A stretch of DNA of 64,000 bases from Chrysomallon squamiferum (GCA_012295275.1 CM022672.1:27715930-27779929), one strand, 5' to 3'; counted from the first letter of the stretch, positions 47,886 through 60,025 are shown. Translations and numbers: made by a program. The notes: generated by a model from the letters alone, not told the origin.

Positions 47886-49192
47886 TTGTTGTTATTTTTA
47901 TTATTAATTTATTTTATTTGATCTTACTTATTGAATTTCTTTTTGTAAAGCTTATATTTTTTTTTTTTTTTTATTAACCTCTTCTTATGAAAATGTGTAG
48001 GCATTTTTGTTTACCATTTAGGTGATGTGTTTCTTCTCCAGCGTTCTTTAACCTTCTTCAATGACGTCACCTGTGAATTATAAAGCAGAAAATGCATGTT
48101 TAGACAACAATATTAACAGCCTGATGATTACATTAAAATGCATACACTCCCACCCAAATGCCGGCAAACCCCAAAAATGAAAAACCCATTCCTGTCTTCA
48201 TCTGTGTATTCTTCTCTTCATTTTCCTCCTGTCATCCTGTGAAAACAAAGCAAAGAAATGTCAGTATTTCATTTAACTAAAAATAAAAGAAATACAAAAT
48301 TAATTCCATCATTACTAATATTACTGTTATTATTATCATCATAATAATCATTATTCTTATTATTCTCTTAGATGATGGTGAGGATGACATCATTGTTATT
48401 GTTCTTATTAACTTTATTACTGTCGTTATCAGTACTATTATTTTTGTTATTATTATTCCTACTATTATTATTATTATTTGTAGGCGTTTGTTTTTGTTGC
48501 ATATTTGCTTTTTTGTGTGTTCTTTTATTGTCTAAAGTTTGTTTGTATTCTTGAGTGTTTTTCTTCCTGTGGTGCTGTCTACTTGTGTGTATTGTGTACC
48601 CTGTGCTGCTGTTGTTGTTTCTTGTTGTTTTTTTGCTCTGGTGTTGTCTGTAGTTTGTGTACTGTATGTGTTTGTGTTTGTTTGTTTGAAAATATTGTAA
48701 TTTGTTTGATGTGGTATGAGTCCTCTGGTGTTTTGTTTTGAATGCTATGCTGTGCTGCATTGTGTATGTTTGTTGTTCTTCCACATTTGTGTTTTATTTC
48801 TGAACATTGTGTGTGTATCTTTGTCTCTGTTTTGTATCTACTGTGCTGTTGCTGTGTTTGTTTTTTATTCAGTGATATTTTTATCAGTGTTTTGTGTGCC
48901 CTGAGCTGTTGCTGTCTGTGTTTTTTCCCTTGTCATCTATAGTGTGTGTTAGTTTTTGTGATGTTGTGTGTTGTTTTGAATGTTTCGATGTGATATTTTG
49001 TCCTGCTTGCCCTATATCTGTAATGTATGCATTTTTATATGTTTGCTTTTGATGCATGTTTGTATCTGATGTTGTCCATGTGTTAGTTTTGTGTACTTTG
49101 TGTCCTCCTCTCTGTGTTTTTTATCTCTGAATATGATGATGATGTTGATGATATTGTTGTTGTTGTTCTTATTGTCATTGTTATTATTATTA

Positions 49193-49247
<55 letters not shown>

Positions 49248-50572
49248 TTGTTGTTATTGTTATTATTACTTTATTTTATTTGATCTTACTTATTGAATTT
49301 GTTTTTGTAAAGCTAATATTTTTTTTTTTTTTATTAACCTCTTCTTATGAAAATGTATAGGCATTTTTGTTTACCATTTAGGTGATGTGTTTCTTCTCCA
49401 GCGTTCTTTAACCTTCTTCAATGACGTCACCTGTGAATTATAAAGCAGAAAATGCATGTTTAGACAACAATATTAACAGTCTGATGACTACATTAAAATG
49501 CATACACTCCCACCCAAATGCCGGCAACCCCCAAAAATGAAAAACCCATTCCTGTCTTCATCTGTGTATTCTTCTCTTCATTTTCCTCCTGTCATCCTGT
49601 GAAAACAAAGCAAAGAAATGTCAGTATTTCATTTAACTAAAAATAAAAGAAATACAAAATTAATTCCATCATTACTAATATTACTGTTATTAATATCATC
49701 ATAATAATCATTATTCTTATTATTCTCTTAGATGATGGTGAGGATGACATCATTGTTATTGTTCTTATTAACTTTATTACTGTCGTTATCAGTACTATTA
49801 TTTTTGTTATGATTATTGCTACTATTATTATTATTATTATTTGTAGGCATTTGTTTTTGTTGCATATTTGCTTTTTTGTGTGTTCTTTTATTGTCTAAAG
49901 TTTGTTTGTATTCTTGAGTGTTTTTCTTCCTGTGGTGCTGTCTACTTGTGTGTATTGTGTACCATGTGCTGCTGTTGTTGTTTCTTGTTGTTTGGCTCTG
50001 GTGTTGTCTGTAGTTTGTGTACTGTATGTGTTTGTGTTTGTTTGAAAATATTGTAATTTGTTTGACGTGGTATGAGTCCTCTGGTGTTTTGTTTTGAATG
50101 CTATGCTGTGCTGCATTGTGTATGTTTGTTGTTCTTCCACATTTGTGTTTTATTTCTGAACATTGTGTGTGTATCTTTGTCTCTGTTTTGTATCTACTGT
50201 GCTGTTGCTGTGTTTGTTTTCTATTCAGTGATATTTTGATCAGTGTTTTGTGTGCCCTGAGCTGTTGCTGTCTGTGTTTTTTCCCTTGTCATCTATAGTG
50301 TGTGTATTGAATATGTGCTGAGGTGTGTTAGTTTTGTGTGATGTTGTGTGTTGTTTTGAATGTTTCGATGTGATATTTTGTCCTGCTTGCCCTATATCTG
50401 TAATGTATGCATTTTTATATGTTTGTTTTTGATGCATGTTTGTATCTGATGTTGTCCATGAGCTAGTTTTGTGTACCCTGTGTGCTCCTCTCTGTGTTTT
50501 TTATCTCTGAGTATGATGATGATGTTGATGGTATTGTTGTTGTTGTTCTTATTGTCATTGTCATTATTATTA

Positions 50573-50623
<51 letters not shown>

Positions 50624-51959
50624 TTGTTGTTATTTTTATTATTAATTTATTTTATTTGATCTTACTTACTGAATTTCTTTTTGTAAAGCTTATATATATT
50701 TTTTTTTTATTATCCTCTTCTTATGAAAATGTGTAGGCATTTTTGTTTACCATTTAGGTGATGTGTTTCTTCTCTAGCGTTCTTTAACCTTGTTCAATGA
50801 CGTCACCTGTGAATTATAAAGCAGAAAATGCATGTTTAGACCACAATATTAACAGCCTGATGATTACATTAAAATGCATACACTCCCACCCAAATGCCGG
50901 CAAACCCCAAAAATGAAAAACCCATTCCTGTCTTCATCTGTGTATTCTTCTCTTCATTGTCCTCCTGTCATCCTGTGAAAACAAAGCAAAGAAATGTCAG
51001 TATTTCATTTAACTAAAAATAAAAGAAATACAAAATTAATTCCATCATTACTAATATTACTGTTACCATTATCATCATCATAATCATTATTCTTATTATT
51101 CTCTTAGATGATGGTGAGGATGACATCATTGTTATTGTTCTTATTAACTTTATTACTGTCGTTATCAGTACTATTATTTTTGTTATTATTATTCCTACTA
51201 TTATTATTATTATTATTATTATTATTTGTAGGCGTTTGTTTTTGTTGCATATTTGCTTTTTTGTGTGTTCTTTTATTGTCTAAAGTTTGTTTGTATTCTT
51301 GAGTGTTTTTCTTCCTGTGGTGCTGTCTACTTGTGTGTATTGTGTACCGTGTGCTGCTGTTGTTGTTTCTTGTTGTTTGGCTCTGGTGTTGTCTGTAGTT
51401 TGTGTACTGTATGTGTTTGTGTTTGTTTGTTTGAAAATATTGTAATTTGTTTGATGTGGTATGAGTCCTCTGGTGTTTTGTTTTGAATGCTATGCTGTGC
51501 TGCATTGTGTATGTTTGTTGTTCTTCCACATTTGTGTTTTATTTCTGAACATTGTGTGTGTATCTTTGTCTCTGTTTTGTATCTACTGTGCTGTTGCTGT
51601 GTTTGTTTTCTATTCAGTGATATTTTTATCAGTGTTTTGTGTGCCCTGAGCTGTTGCTGTCTGTGTTTTTTCCCTTGTCATCTATAGTGTGTGTATTGAA
51701 TATGTGCTGAGGTGTGTTAGTTTTGTGTGATGTTGTGTGTTGTTTTGAATGTTTCGATGTGATATTTTGTCCTGCTTGCCCTATATCTGTAATGTATGCA
51801 TTTTTATATGTTTGCTTTTGATGCATGTTTGTATCTGATGTTGTCCATGTGTTAGTTTTGTGTACTCTGTGCTCCTCTCTGTGTTTTTTATCTCTGAATA
51901 TGATGATGATGTTGATGATATTGTTTGTGTTGTTATTATTGTCATTGTCATTATTATTA

Positions 51960-52016
<57 letters not shown>

Positions 52017-53326
52017 TTTGTTGTTATTTTTATTATTAATTTATTTTATTTGATCTTACTTATTGAATTTCTTTTTGTAAAGCTTATATATTTTTTTTTT
52101 TATTAACCTCTTCTTATGAAAATGTGTAGGCATTTTTGTTTACCATTTAGGTGATGTGTTTCTTCTCCAGCGTTCTTTAACCTTCTTCAATGACGTCACC
52201 TGTGAATTATAAAGCAGAAAATGCATGTTTAGACAACAATATTAACAGCCTGATGATTACATTAAAATGCATACACTCCCACCCAAATGCCGGCAAACCC
52301 CAAAAATGAAAAACCCATTCCTGTCTTCATCTGTGTATTCTTCTCTTCATTATCCTCGTGTCATCCTGTGAAAACAAAGCAAAGAAATGTCAGTATTTCA
52401 TTTAACTAAAAATAAAAGAAATACAAAATTAATTCCATCATTACTAATATTACTGTTATTATTATCATCATAATAATCATTATTCTTATTATTCTCTTAG
52501 ATGATGGTAAGGATGACATCATTGTTATTGTTCTTATTAACTTTATTACTGTCGTTATCAGTACTATTATTTTTGTTATTATTATTCCTACTATTAGTAT
52601 TATTATTATTATTATTATTTGTAGGCATTTGTTTTTGTTGCATATTTGCTTTTTTGTGTTCTTTTATTGTCTAAAGTTTGTTTGTATTCTTGAGTGTTTT
52701 TCTTCCTGTGGTGCTGTCTACTTGTGTGTATTGTGTACCGTGTGCTGCTGTTGTTGTTTCTTGTTGTTTGGCTCTGGTGTTGTCTGTAGTTTGTGTACTG
52801 TATGTGTTTGTGTTTGTTTGTTTGAAAATATTGTAATTTGTTTGATGTGGTATGAGTCCTCTGGTGTTTTGTTTTGAATGCTATGCTGTGCTGCATTGTG
52901 TATGTTTGTTGTTCTTCCACATTTGTGTTTTATTTCTGAACATTGTGTGTGTATCTTTGTCTCTGTTTTGTATCTACTGTGCTGTTGCTGTGTTTGTTTT
53001 TTATTCAGTGATATTTTTATCAGTGTTTTGTGTGCCCTTAGCTGTTGCTGTCTGTGTTTTTTCCCTTGTCATCTATAGTGTGTGTTAGTTTTGTGTGATG
53101 TTGTGTGTTGTTTTGAATGTTTCGATGTGATATTTTGTCCTGCTTGCCCTATATCTGTAATGTATGCATTTTTATATGTTTGCTTTTGATGCATGTTTGT
53201 ATCTGATGTTGTCCATGTGTTAGTTTTGTGTACTCTGTGTGCTCCTCTCTGTGTTTTTTATCTCTGAATATGATGATGATGTTGATGATATTGTTGTTGT
53301 TGTTCTTATTGTCATTGTTATTATTA

Positions 53327-53371
<45 letters not shown>

Positions 53372-53855
53372 TGTTGTTATTGTTATTATTACTTTATTTT
53401 ATTTGATCTTACTTATTGAATTTGTTTTTGTAAAGCTAATATTTTGATTTTTTTTTATTAACCTCTTCTTATGAAAATGTATAGGCATTTTTGTTTACCA
53501 TTTAGGTGATGTGTTTCTTCTCCAGCATTCTTTAACCTTCTTCAATGACGTCACCTGTGAATTATAAAGCAGAAAATGCATGTTTAGACAACAATATTAA
53601 CAGCCTGATGATTACATTAAAATGCATACACTCCCACCCAAATGCCGGCAAACCCCAAAAATGAAAAACCCATTCCTGTCTTCATCTGTGTATTCTTCTC
53701 TTCATTTTCCTCCTGTCATCCTGTGAAAACAAAGCAAAGAAATGTCAGTATTTCATTTAACTAAAAATAAAAGAAATACAAAATTAATTCCATCATTACT
53801 AATATTACTGTTATTATTATCATCATAATAATCATTATTCTTATTATTCTCTTAG
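46977..53855 (+). repeat. Second higher-order repeat block: monomers 12-13 duplicated as 15-16
   Basis: Monomers 12 and 15 share GTACTCTGTGCTCCTC and ATTGTTTGTGTTGTTATTAT. Monomers 13 and 16 share a 23-bp deletion and TGTTTGTTTTTTATTCAGTG. Offsets are 4,131 and 4,129 bp, again three monomers. Confidence 0.85.
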
Positions 53856-54706
53856 ATGATGGTAAGGATGACAGCATTGTTATTGTTCTTATTAACTTTA
53901 TTACTGTCGTTATCAGTACTATTATTTTTGTTATTATTATTGCTACTATTATTATTATTATTATTATTATTTGTAGGCGTTTGTTTTTGTTGCATATTTG
54001 CTTTTTTGTGTGTTCTTTTATTGTCTAAAGTTTGTTTGTATTCTTGAGTGTTTTTCTTCCTGTGGTGCTGTCTACTTGTGTGTATTGTGTACCCTGTGCT
54101 GCTGTTGTTGTTTCTTGTTGTTTGGCTCTGGTGTTGTCTGTAGTTTGTGTACTGTATGTGTTTGTGTTTGTTTGTTTGAAAATATTGTAATTTGTTTGAT
54201 GTGGTATGAGTCCTCTGGTGTTTTGTTTTGAATGCTATGCTGTGCTGCATTGTGTATGTTTGTTGTTCTTCCACATTTGTGTTTTATTTCTGAACATTGT
54301 GTGTGTATCTTTGTCTCTGTTTTGTATCTACTGTGCTGTTGCTGTGTTTGTTTTCTATTCAGTGATATTTTTATCAGTGTTTTGTGTGCCCTGAGCTGTT
54401 GCTGTCTGTGTTTTTTCCCTTGTCATCTATAGTGTGTGTATTGAATATGTGCTGAGGTGTGTTAGTTTTGTGTGATGTTGTGTGTTGTTTTGAATGTTTC
54501 GATGTGATATTTTGTCCTGCTTGCCCTATATCTGTAATGTATGCATTTTTATATGTTTGTTTTTGATGCATGTTTGTATCTGATGTTGTCCATGTGTTAG
54601 TTTTGTGTACTCTGTGTGCTCCTCTCTGTGTTTTTTATTTCTGAATATGATGATGATGTTGATGATATTGTTGTTGTTGTTCTTATTGTCATTGTCATTA
54701 TTATTA

Positions 54707-54758
<52 letters not shown>

Positions 54759-55231
54759 TTGTTGTTATTGTTATTATTACTTTATTTTATTTGATCTTAC
54801 TTATTGAATTTGTTTTTGTAAAGCTAATATTTTTATTTTTTTTTATTAACCTCTTCTTATGAAAATGTGTAGGCATTTTTGTTTACCATTTAGGTGATGT
54901 GTTTCTTCCCCAGCGTTCTTTAACCTTCTTCAATGACGTCACCTGTGAATTATAAAGCAGAAAATGCATGTTTAGACAACAATATTAACAGTCTGATGAC
55001 TACATTAAAATGCATACACTCCCACCCAAATGCCGGCAACCCCCAAAAATGAAAAACCCATTCCTGTCTTCATCTGTGTATTCTTCTCTTCATTTTCCTC
55101 CTGTCATCCTGTGAAAACAAAGCAAAGAAATGTCAGTATTTCATTTAACTAAAAATAAAAGAAATACAAAATTAATTCCATCATTACTAATATTACTGTT
55201 ATTAATATCATTATTCTTATTATTGTCTTAG

Positions 55232-55981
55232 ATAATCATTATTCATTTGTTTTATTAACTTGTATTTTTTTGCTTTTTTGTGTGTTCTTTTATTGTCTAA
55301 AGTTTGTTTTTTTTGTCTTCTTTTATTGTCTAAAGTTTGTTTGTCTTCTTGAGTGTTTTTTGTACCCTGTGCTGCTGCTGTTTGTTGTTGTTTGGCTCTG
55401 GTGTTGTCTGTAGTTTGTGTACTGTATGTGTGTATATGTGTGTGTGTTTGTTTGAAAATATTGTAATTTGTTTGATGTGGTATGAGTCCTGTGGTGTTTT
55501 GTTTTGAATGCTATGCTGTGCTGCATTGTGTATGTTTGTTGTTCTTCCACATTTGTGTTTTATTTCTGATGTTGTGTGTGTATCTTTTTCTCTGTTTTGT
55601 ATCTACTGTGCTGTTGCTGTGTTTTTTTTTCAGTGATATTTTTATCAGTGTTTTGTGTGCCCTGAACTGTTGCTGTCTGTGTTTTTTCCCTTGTCATCTC
55701 TAGTGTGTGTACTGAATATGTGCTGAGGTGTGTTAGTTTTGTGTGAGAGTTGTGTTTTGTGTGATGTTGTGTTTTATTTTGAATGTTTCGATGTGATATT
55801 TTGTCCTGCTTGCCCTATATCTGTAATGTATGCATTTTTATGTTTGTTTTTGATGCATGTTTGTGTCCGATGTTGTCCATGTGTTAGTTTTGTGTACCCT
55901 GTGTGCTCCTCCCTGTGTTTTTTGTCTCTGAGAATGATGATGATGTTGTTGTTGTTGTTGTTCTTATTGTCATTGTCATTA

Positions 55982-56041
<60 letters not shown>

Positions 56042-56460
56042 TTATTATTATTATGACTTTATTTCATTTTATCTTACTTATTTAAATTTTGTTTTGTTTA
56101 GCCAATATTTAAATGTTTTTTTATTAATCTCTTCTTAACAAAATGTACAGGCATTTGTTTGTACCACTTAGGTGATGTGTTTTTCCTGTAGCATTCTTTC
56201 ATCTGCTTTACCTGTGGATTATAAAGCAGAACATGTAAGAGTATACATCAGTATTAAGAATCTGATGTCTATGATAAAATGCATACAGTCCAACCCAAAT
56301 TCTGGCTACGCAATGAAAATGAAAAACCCATTCCTGACTTCATCTCTCGATTCTGGTCTTCATTTTGCTCTGGTCATCCTGTGATAACAAACTGAAGAAG
56401 TGTGAGTATTTCATTTAACAAACAAAATATTCCATCATTACTAGTGTTACTCTTATTATT
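55232..56460 (+). repeat. Right edge of the satellite: diverged monomer 18
   Basis: It follows the monomer order but has several deletions. About 100 bp are lost near 55,240-55,290, a TTTTATTGTCTAAAG phrase is duplicated (55,288 and 55,322), and many substitutions are scattered. The last third is the most diverged. Confidence 0.88.
56190..56384 (+). pseudogene. Diverged copy of fossil exon C with an intact frame
   Basis: After the acceptor GTTTTTCCTGTAG the frame is open at once, without the stop seen in core monomers: ILSSALPVDYKAEH, then MKMKNPFLTSSLDSGLHF and ALVIL, then TGA. Over 57 residues it aligns with the monomer-5 frame without any gap, and both end at the same stop. Many substitutions separate them at DNA level, so a frame kept open here suggests past coding function. 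The partner exons are unknown. Confidence 0.38.
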
Positions 56461-57020
56461 ATTTTTTTTATTATTTTTTTTTATTATTATTCTTCTTTGA
56501 TGATGATGTTATGATATTTTATTGTTGTTGTTCTCATTTTGTCATTTTCCGTATTATCATCATTATCATTATTATTATTACTATTATTCTATTATTATTA
56601 TTTTTATTATTACTAATTTGTTTTATTTTGTTTTATCTTACTTCTTTTAATTACTTTTTCTAAAACCATTATTTATATTTTTTATTAATCTCTTCTTCAC
56701 AGAATGAATAAGTATTTCTGTTTACCATTTAGGTGATGTGTTTCTCCTTCCTTTCCTTCCTTTCTGCATCTGGGGATTCTAAGGCAGAATATCATGTGTA
56801 GACATTGGTTTGACTATGCTAAAATGTATACTCTCCAACCCAAATGCTATGAGCCTATGAAAATGAAAAACCCATTCCTGACTTCATCTGTGGATTCCTG
56901 TCTTCATTTTTTTTCTTGTGTTCTGAAGAAAACAGACCGAAGAAAAATTAGTATTTCATTTAACAAACTTTAAAACAAATACAAAATTAATTCCTTCATT
57001 ACTAGTATTACTTACTATTT
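56461..57020 (+). repeat. Outer half-monomer without the TG-rich part
   Basis: From GATGATGATGTTATGATATT (about 56,498) through an ATT-like tract, CCATTTAGGTGATGTGTTTC (near 56,728) and AATGAAAAACCCATTCCTGA to TTAGTATTTCATTTAACAAA. It corresponds to the last 550-600 bp of a monomer. It is the most diverged copy on the right side; its exon-C frame is broken. Confidence 0.85.
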
Positions 57021-57093
57021 TGATTATTATAATTTTGTTGTTGTTGTTGTTACTGTTGGTGCATCATTATTATTGTGATTGTAAATAATATTA

Positions 57094-57144
<51 letters not shown>

Positions 57145-57464
57145 TTATTATCATTATCATTATCGTTATCATTATCATCATCTTCTTTATAGCATTTCAT
57201 TCTGAAAATTTAAAGTCTGGTGATTTATAGAAATATTTAAATGATGTATGACCATATATATTCAAGTTTATGTAATCACTGTTAAAAAAGAAAAAATAAC
57301 CAATAAAATAAACATTATTTAATTTGGTGTTTTTTTTGTAACTGATAAATATAATTATATAATATCTTAGAAAAACACAATTTAAGATTAGAGGTAACTT
57401 ATTTTTATGGATTTCTTCCTTATATTTATTTATTTTACTTTGAATAAGTTTTAACTGCTTCGAA
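57021..57464. other. (ATT)n-rich flank and homology to 24.79-24.86 kb
   Basis: GTT, ATT and ATC triplet tracts fill about 57,030-57,185. From about 57,384 the sequence TTAGAGGTAACTTATTTTTA, then CCTTATATTTATTTATTTTA, aligns with 24,785-24,850, which starts the duplicated A region. Confidence 0.7.
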
Positions 57465-57582
57465 GTTAAATATTTATTTTAAAAAGTTTGTTTTCTTTTT
57501 CTGCACATTTGTTGTAGAAACGAAAATCCTCTCCAGCTACAATCTTCCAGTTTTCCAATTCACCATTTCCTCCTGTTGGACA
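57465..57582 (-). CDS. Exon-like segment A1, unknown duplicated family
   Basis: On the minus strand CATTGTCTTTCAG is an excellent acceptor ending before 57,582. The frame reads CPTGGNGELENWKIVAGEDF, then RFYNKCAE, and a stop about 12 codons further on. The core G-G-N-G-x-L-E-N-W-K matches A2 and A(+). Exon phase here would be 0 instead of 2, so either the first bases have shifted or this copy is no longer coding. No B partner is found between it and 58.4 kb; that part seems deleted relative to the A2 copy. Confidence 0.35.
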
Positions 57583-58019
57583 CTGAAAGACAATGAAACA
57601 GTGTATGAAAGTTTAGAAATAAATACATGTAAAAGAAAATTTTATTTATACTCTAGATTTAAACAAACATTTATTTACTTTTTGCTGGAAGTTGATCACA
57701 TTATTGTTATTATTACTATTTTAGATTTTGATATCTCATTGAGAAATATTTATTATTTTATTTCAAGAACTCTCAATTTAATGTTCTATTTCTTTACAAA
57801 ATCAAGGTGACTTGAATTAAAATATGCTTTCAATCCTGTGAAAGATTTAAATCAAAAATGTAAATAATAATTTAATTACGAATATATTTAATTCTTAACT
57901 TAAACAAAATTATGTTTTACTCTTATTAATTATTATTGTTGTTGTTGTTGTTTTTTGTTAATTGTTGTTGTTGTTACTATTACTACTATTTCACTGTTTG
58001 ATTTTCTGTTTTACGGAAA

Positions 58020-58345
58020 GTTCAACTTAAGAGAGCAGGAAATTTCACAAAGCAGGCAATAAGAAATTAACTTTATGAAAACAATGAATGGATAAACAGC
58101 AGACCTGTTACTAACGTCCACTAAGATAACAACTAGTTATGTTTAATTACTCCATGGATTTGGGGCAAGTCTGTTAAAGATATTGGGAGCAGCCAATCTC
58201 TAACATGTCTGCCATATTTTCAAGTCACATTTATTAGTAACAGTCTTTTAAACATTACAGCAGTGTAATATTAGTAACAGGTCTTACTGATTCACAGAAA
58301 TATCAATAATATCACAGGCAGAGCAATATTTATTGATATCTTTCC
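58020..58345. repeat. Duplicated block, copy 1 (partner at 59,700-60,025)
   Basis: Shared landmarks in order: AACAGCAGACCTGTTACT, AAGTCTGTTAAAGATA, AATCTCTAACA-GTCTGCC, ACAGCAGTGTAATAT, and GGCAGAGCAA with TATTGATATCTTT. It belongs to the same local duplication as A1 and A2. Further on, a matching phrase with CTGCTTGTCAT and TCTCCTTT occurs at 58,378 and 60,068. On the minus strand this contains ATGACAAGCAGG after a purine-rich stretch, a possible but unproved start. Confidence 0.88.
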
Positions 58346-58601
58346 CATTTACATAACTTATAATTTCATTATGTACCTGCTTGTCATGTCTCCTTTTCTT
58401 GAACTGACTATAACATTATATTTTATTTTACAGAATGAAAACGGAATGGTTCAATCTTTTCTGTAAAGGAATTTTTAGTATGCTGAATATTATCATGAAT
58501 AACACTAAATAAAATGTTCTCTTTTATATTTACATATTTTGATTTTTCATTCTTTCACAGGATTATGAAATAAGTTTAATAAATTTTTCCTCTCATTCAT
58601 T

Positions 58602-58735
58602 TTAATTTATATAATTTTTCTTTCCATCATTACTTAACTTGGGTAACAAAAGAAATCCAATCCTCTCCACTAAATCATCAGTTGCAGTCTTCCAGTTTTC
58701 CAAGACACCGTTTCCTCCTGAGGATTTACATGTGA
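58602..58735 (-). CDS. Exon-like segment A2, probable terminal exon of an unknown family
   Basis: On the minus strand the acceptor TTCTTTTTTCACAG ends before 58,735. In phase 2 the frame reads TCKSSGGNGVLENWKT, ATDDLVERIGFLLLPKLS and ends at TAA, 58,602-58,604 (44 codons). The preceding segment B(-) ends one base into a codon, so the two join in frame with Val at the junction. Of all copies, this pair is the most consistent with a working gene end. I know no domain with this sequence. Confidence 0.42.
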
Positions 58736-58957
58736 CTGTGAAAAAAGAACAAATAATGTATGAAAGTTTAGGTATGTGATAATAAATATTAATAAAAGAA
58801 AATTTTATTTCATACTCAACATAACCAATTTAATATTTTTTTACAAGAACCAGTTGTTTGTAGATGTTTTCATTATTATAATCATCATTATTACTAGTAT
58901 TATTATTGTTGTTGTTGATTTAAGTAATTAGAAATCCAAAACTGTTCATATTTTTAC
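58736..58957 (-). other. Possible intron between B(-) and A2 (222 bp)
   Basis: It starts GTAAAAATATG and ends TTTCACAG on the minus strand. Its size is close to the 229 bp between B(+) and A(+) and to the 210-bp intron in the metalloprotease gene. Confidence 0.4.
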
Positions 58958-59032
58958 CAAGCCATCCTTGTGATATTTTTGTCACATATGGAAACTGCAA
59001 AGCTTTCATTTCCAGATGATGTTGTTTTTGGA
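58958..59032 (-). CDS. Exon-like segment B(-), unknown duplicated family
   Basis: On the minus strand the acceptor TTCTTTATTTAGCAG ends before 59,032, and GTAAAA follows at 58,957. The 75-nt segment is open in phase 2: QKQHHLEMKALQFPYVTKI, then SQGWL, and one base. The motif V-T-K-I-S-Q-G-W is shared with B(+), and the DNA also matches the decayed B at 24.5 kb. It is the only copy with both splice sites in good shape. An alternative open frame also exists in the segment, so coding frame rests on the phase match with A2. Confidence 0.4.
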
Positions 59033-59327
59033 CTGCTAAATAAAGAACGCAGCATTATGAATAAAACAAATCCCACAGAAGTATTTTATAACTCTCACAA
59101 ATTAATTTTCACTATTTTTTAAATTGTTTTAATTTTTTTTAATTTTTACCATTTAGATTTTGACATTCATTGATGTATAATTATTATTTGTTTTTAAAAT
59201 TCAATTTCTTTACAGGATGTTTGACATTAATTAAGAAATAAAGTTTTATTCCAATTATTTACATGTTCATAATTCTGTGAAAGATTTATTCAAAAGTGCA
59301 AATAATGATTTAAGTAAATTTAAATTC

Positions 59328-59385
<58 letters not shown>

Positions 59386-59699
59386 TATTTCAAAATCTGC
59401 AAGACAGATTCAATTGTTATATTTGTTTTCTAAATCTCTGTCCCCTTTTTAATAACTAGATTTAATTATCAAGCAGGATAAATCTAAATCTACTAATTAC
59501 TATAAATTAAATATATATTTTTGAAATCTTAGTGATTTTAGATGAAAGGAATGTTATGTATCACTTCAGCTCAAAACAATGATTTGATATTTGATGATGG
59601 AGTGTAATGAATGATTCACAAAAACTTACTATGAAGAGGTTTGAATTGTATGTTGACGTATTCCTCGTTCTTACCTCTTATTTTTTTTTTTTTTTAACT
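59033..59699. other. AT-rich DNA with an (AAT)n tract
   Basis: A pure AAT run lies at about 59,328-59,385. Upstream exons of the B(-)/A2 pair should lie here or beyond on the minus strand, but none is evident. AAGAGGTAAGAAC near 59,670 (minus strand) is an isolated donor-like site. Confidence 0.5.
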
Positions 59700-60025
59700 T
59701 TTTAAACAGATATGATTTCCAAGAAAAAGGAAATTTGACAAAGCAGGAAATGAAAGACATTAACTTTATGAATGGATGAACAGCAGACCTGTTACTGACT
59801 TCCACTGACATAACAGCTAGATATGATTAATTAGACCACAGATAACGGACAAGTCTGTTAAAGATACTGGAGCAGCTAATCTCTAACACGTCTGCCGTAT
59901 TTACAAACAAAACATAAAAGAATAAAAGTCTTTTACAGGTTACAGCAGTGTAATATCAGTAACAAGTCTGACTGAAATATCAATAAATCACGGGCAGAGC
60001 AAATTATTGATATCTTTTCAATTTA
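59700..60025. repeat. Duplicated block, copy 2 (partner at 58,020-58,345)
   Basis: Same landmarks and orientation as copy 1. The offset between the blocks is about 1,680 bp, while A1 and A2 are only about 1,150 bp apart. About 540 bp, including segment B, are therefore missing from copy 1 or gained in copy 2. Confidence 0.88.

Larger units (their letters stand above)
31725..55231 (+). repeat. Satellite array: 17 tandem monomers of ~1.38 kb with a three-monomer higher-order repeat
   Basis: Monomers begin (at ATGATGGTGAGGATGACATC) at 31,725; 33,109; 34,479; 35,872; 37,242; 38,611; 40,007; 41,397; 42,791; 44,179; 45,573; 46,977; 48,372; 49,732; 51,108; 52,501 and 53,856. Lengths range from 1,355 to 1,404 bp. 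In each, a TG-rich half of about 760 bp is followed by an (ATT)n tract of variable length and then a half of about 530 bp with an exon-like fossil. The core monomers differ from each other by only a few per cent by eye. Short frames recur in every monomer because the DNA recurs: about 140 residues, Asn/Gln/Thr/His-rich, on the minus strand, and several Cys/Val-rich ones on the plus strand. I see no evidence that they are translated. Confidence 0.98.

Noticed and set aside
31725..55231. Array as an amplified gene cluster or rRNA-like repeat
   Set aside because: No rRNA or other RNA gene is recognised, frames are short and low-complexity, and the only exon-like block is mostly frameshifted.
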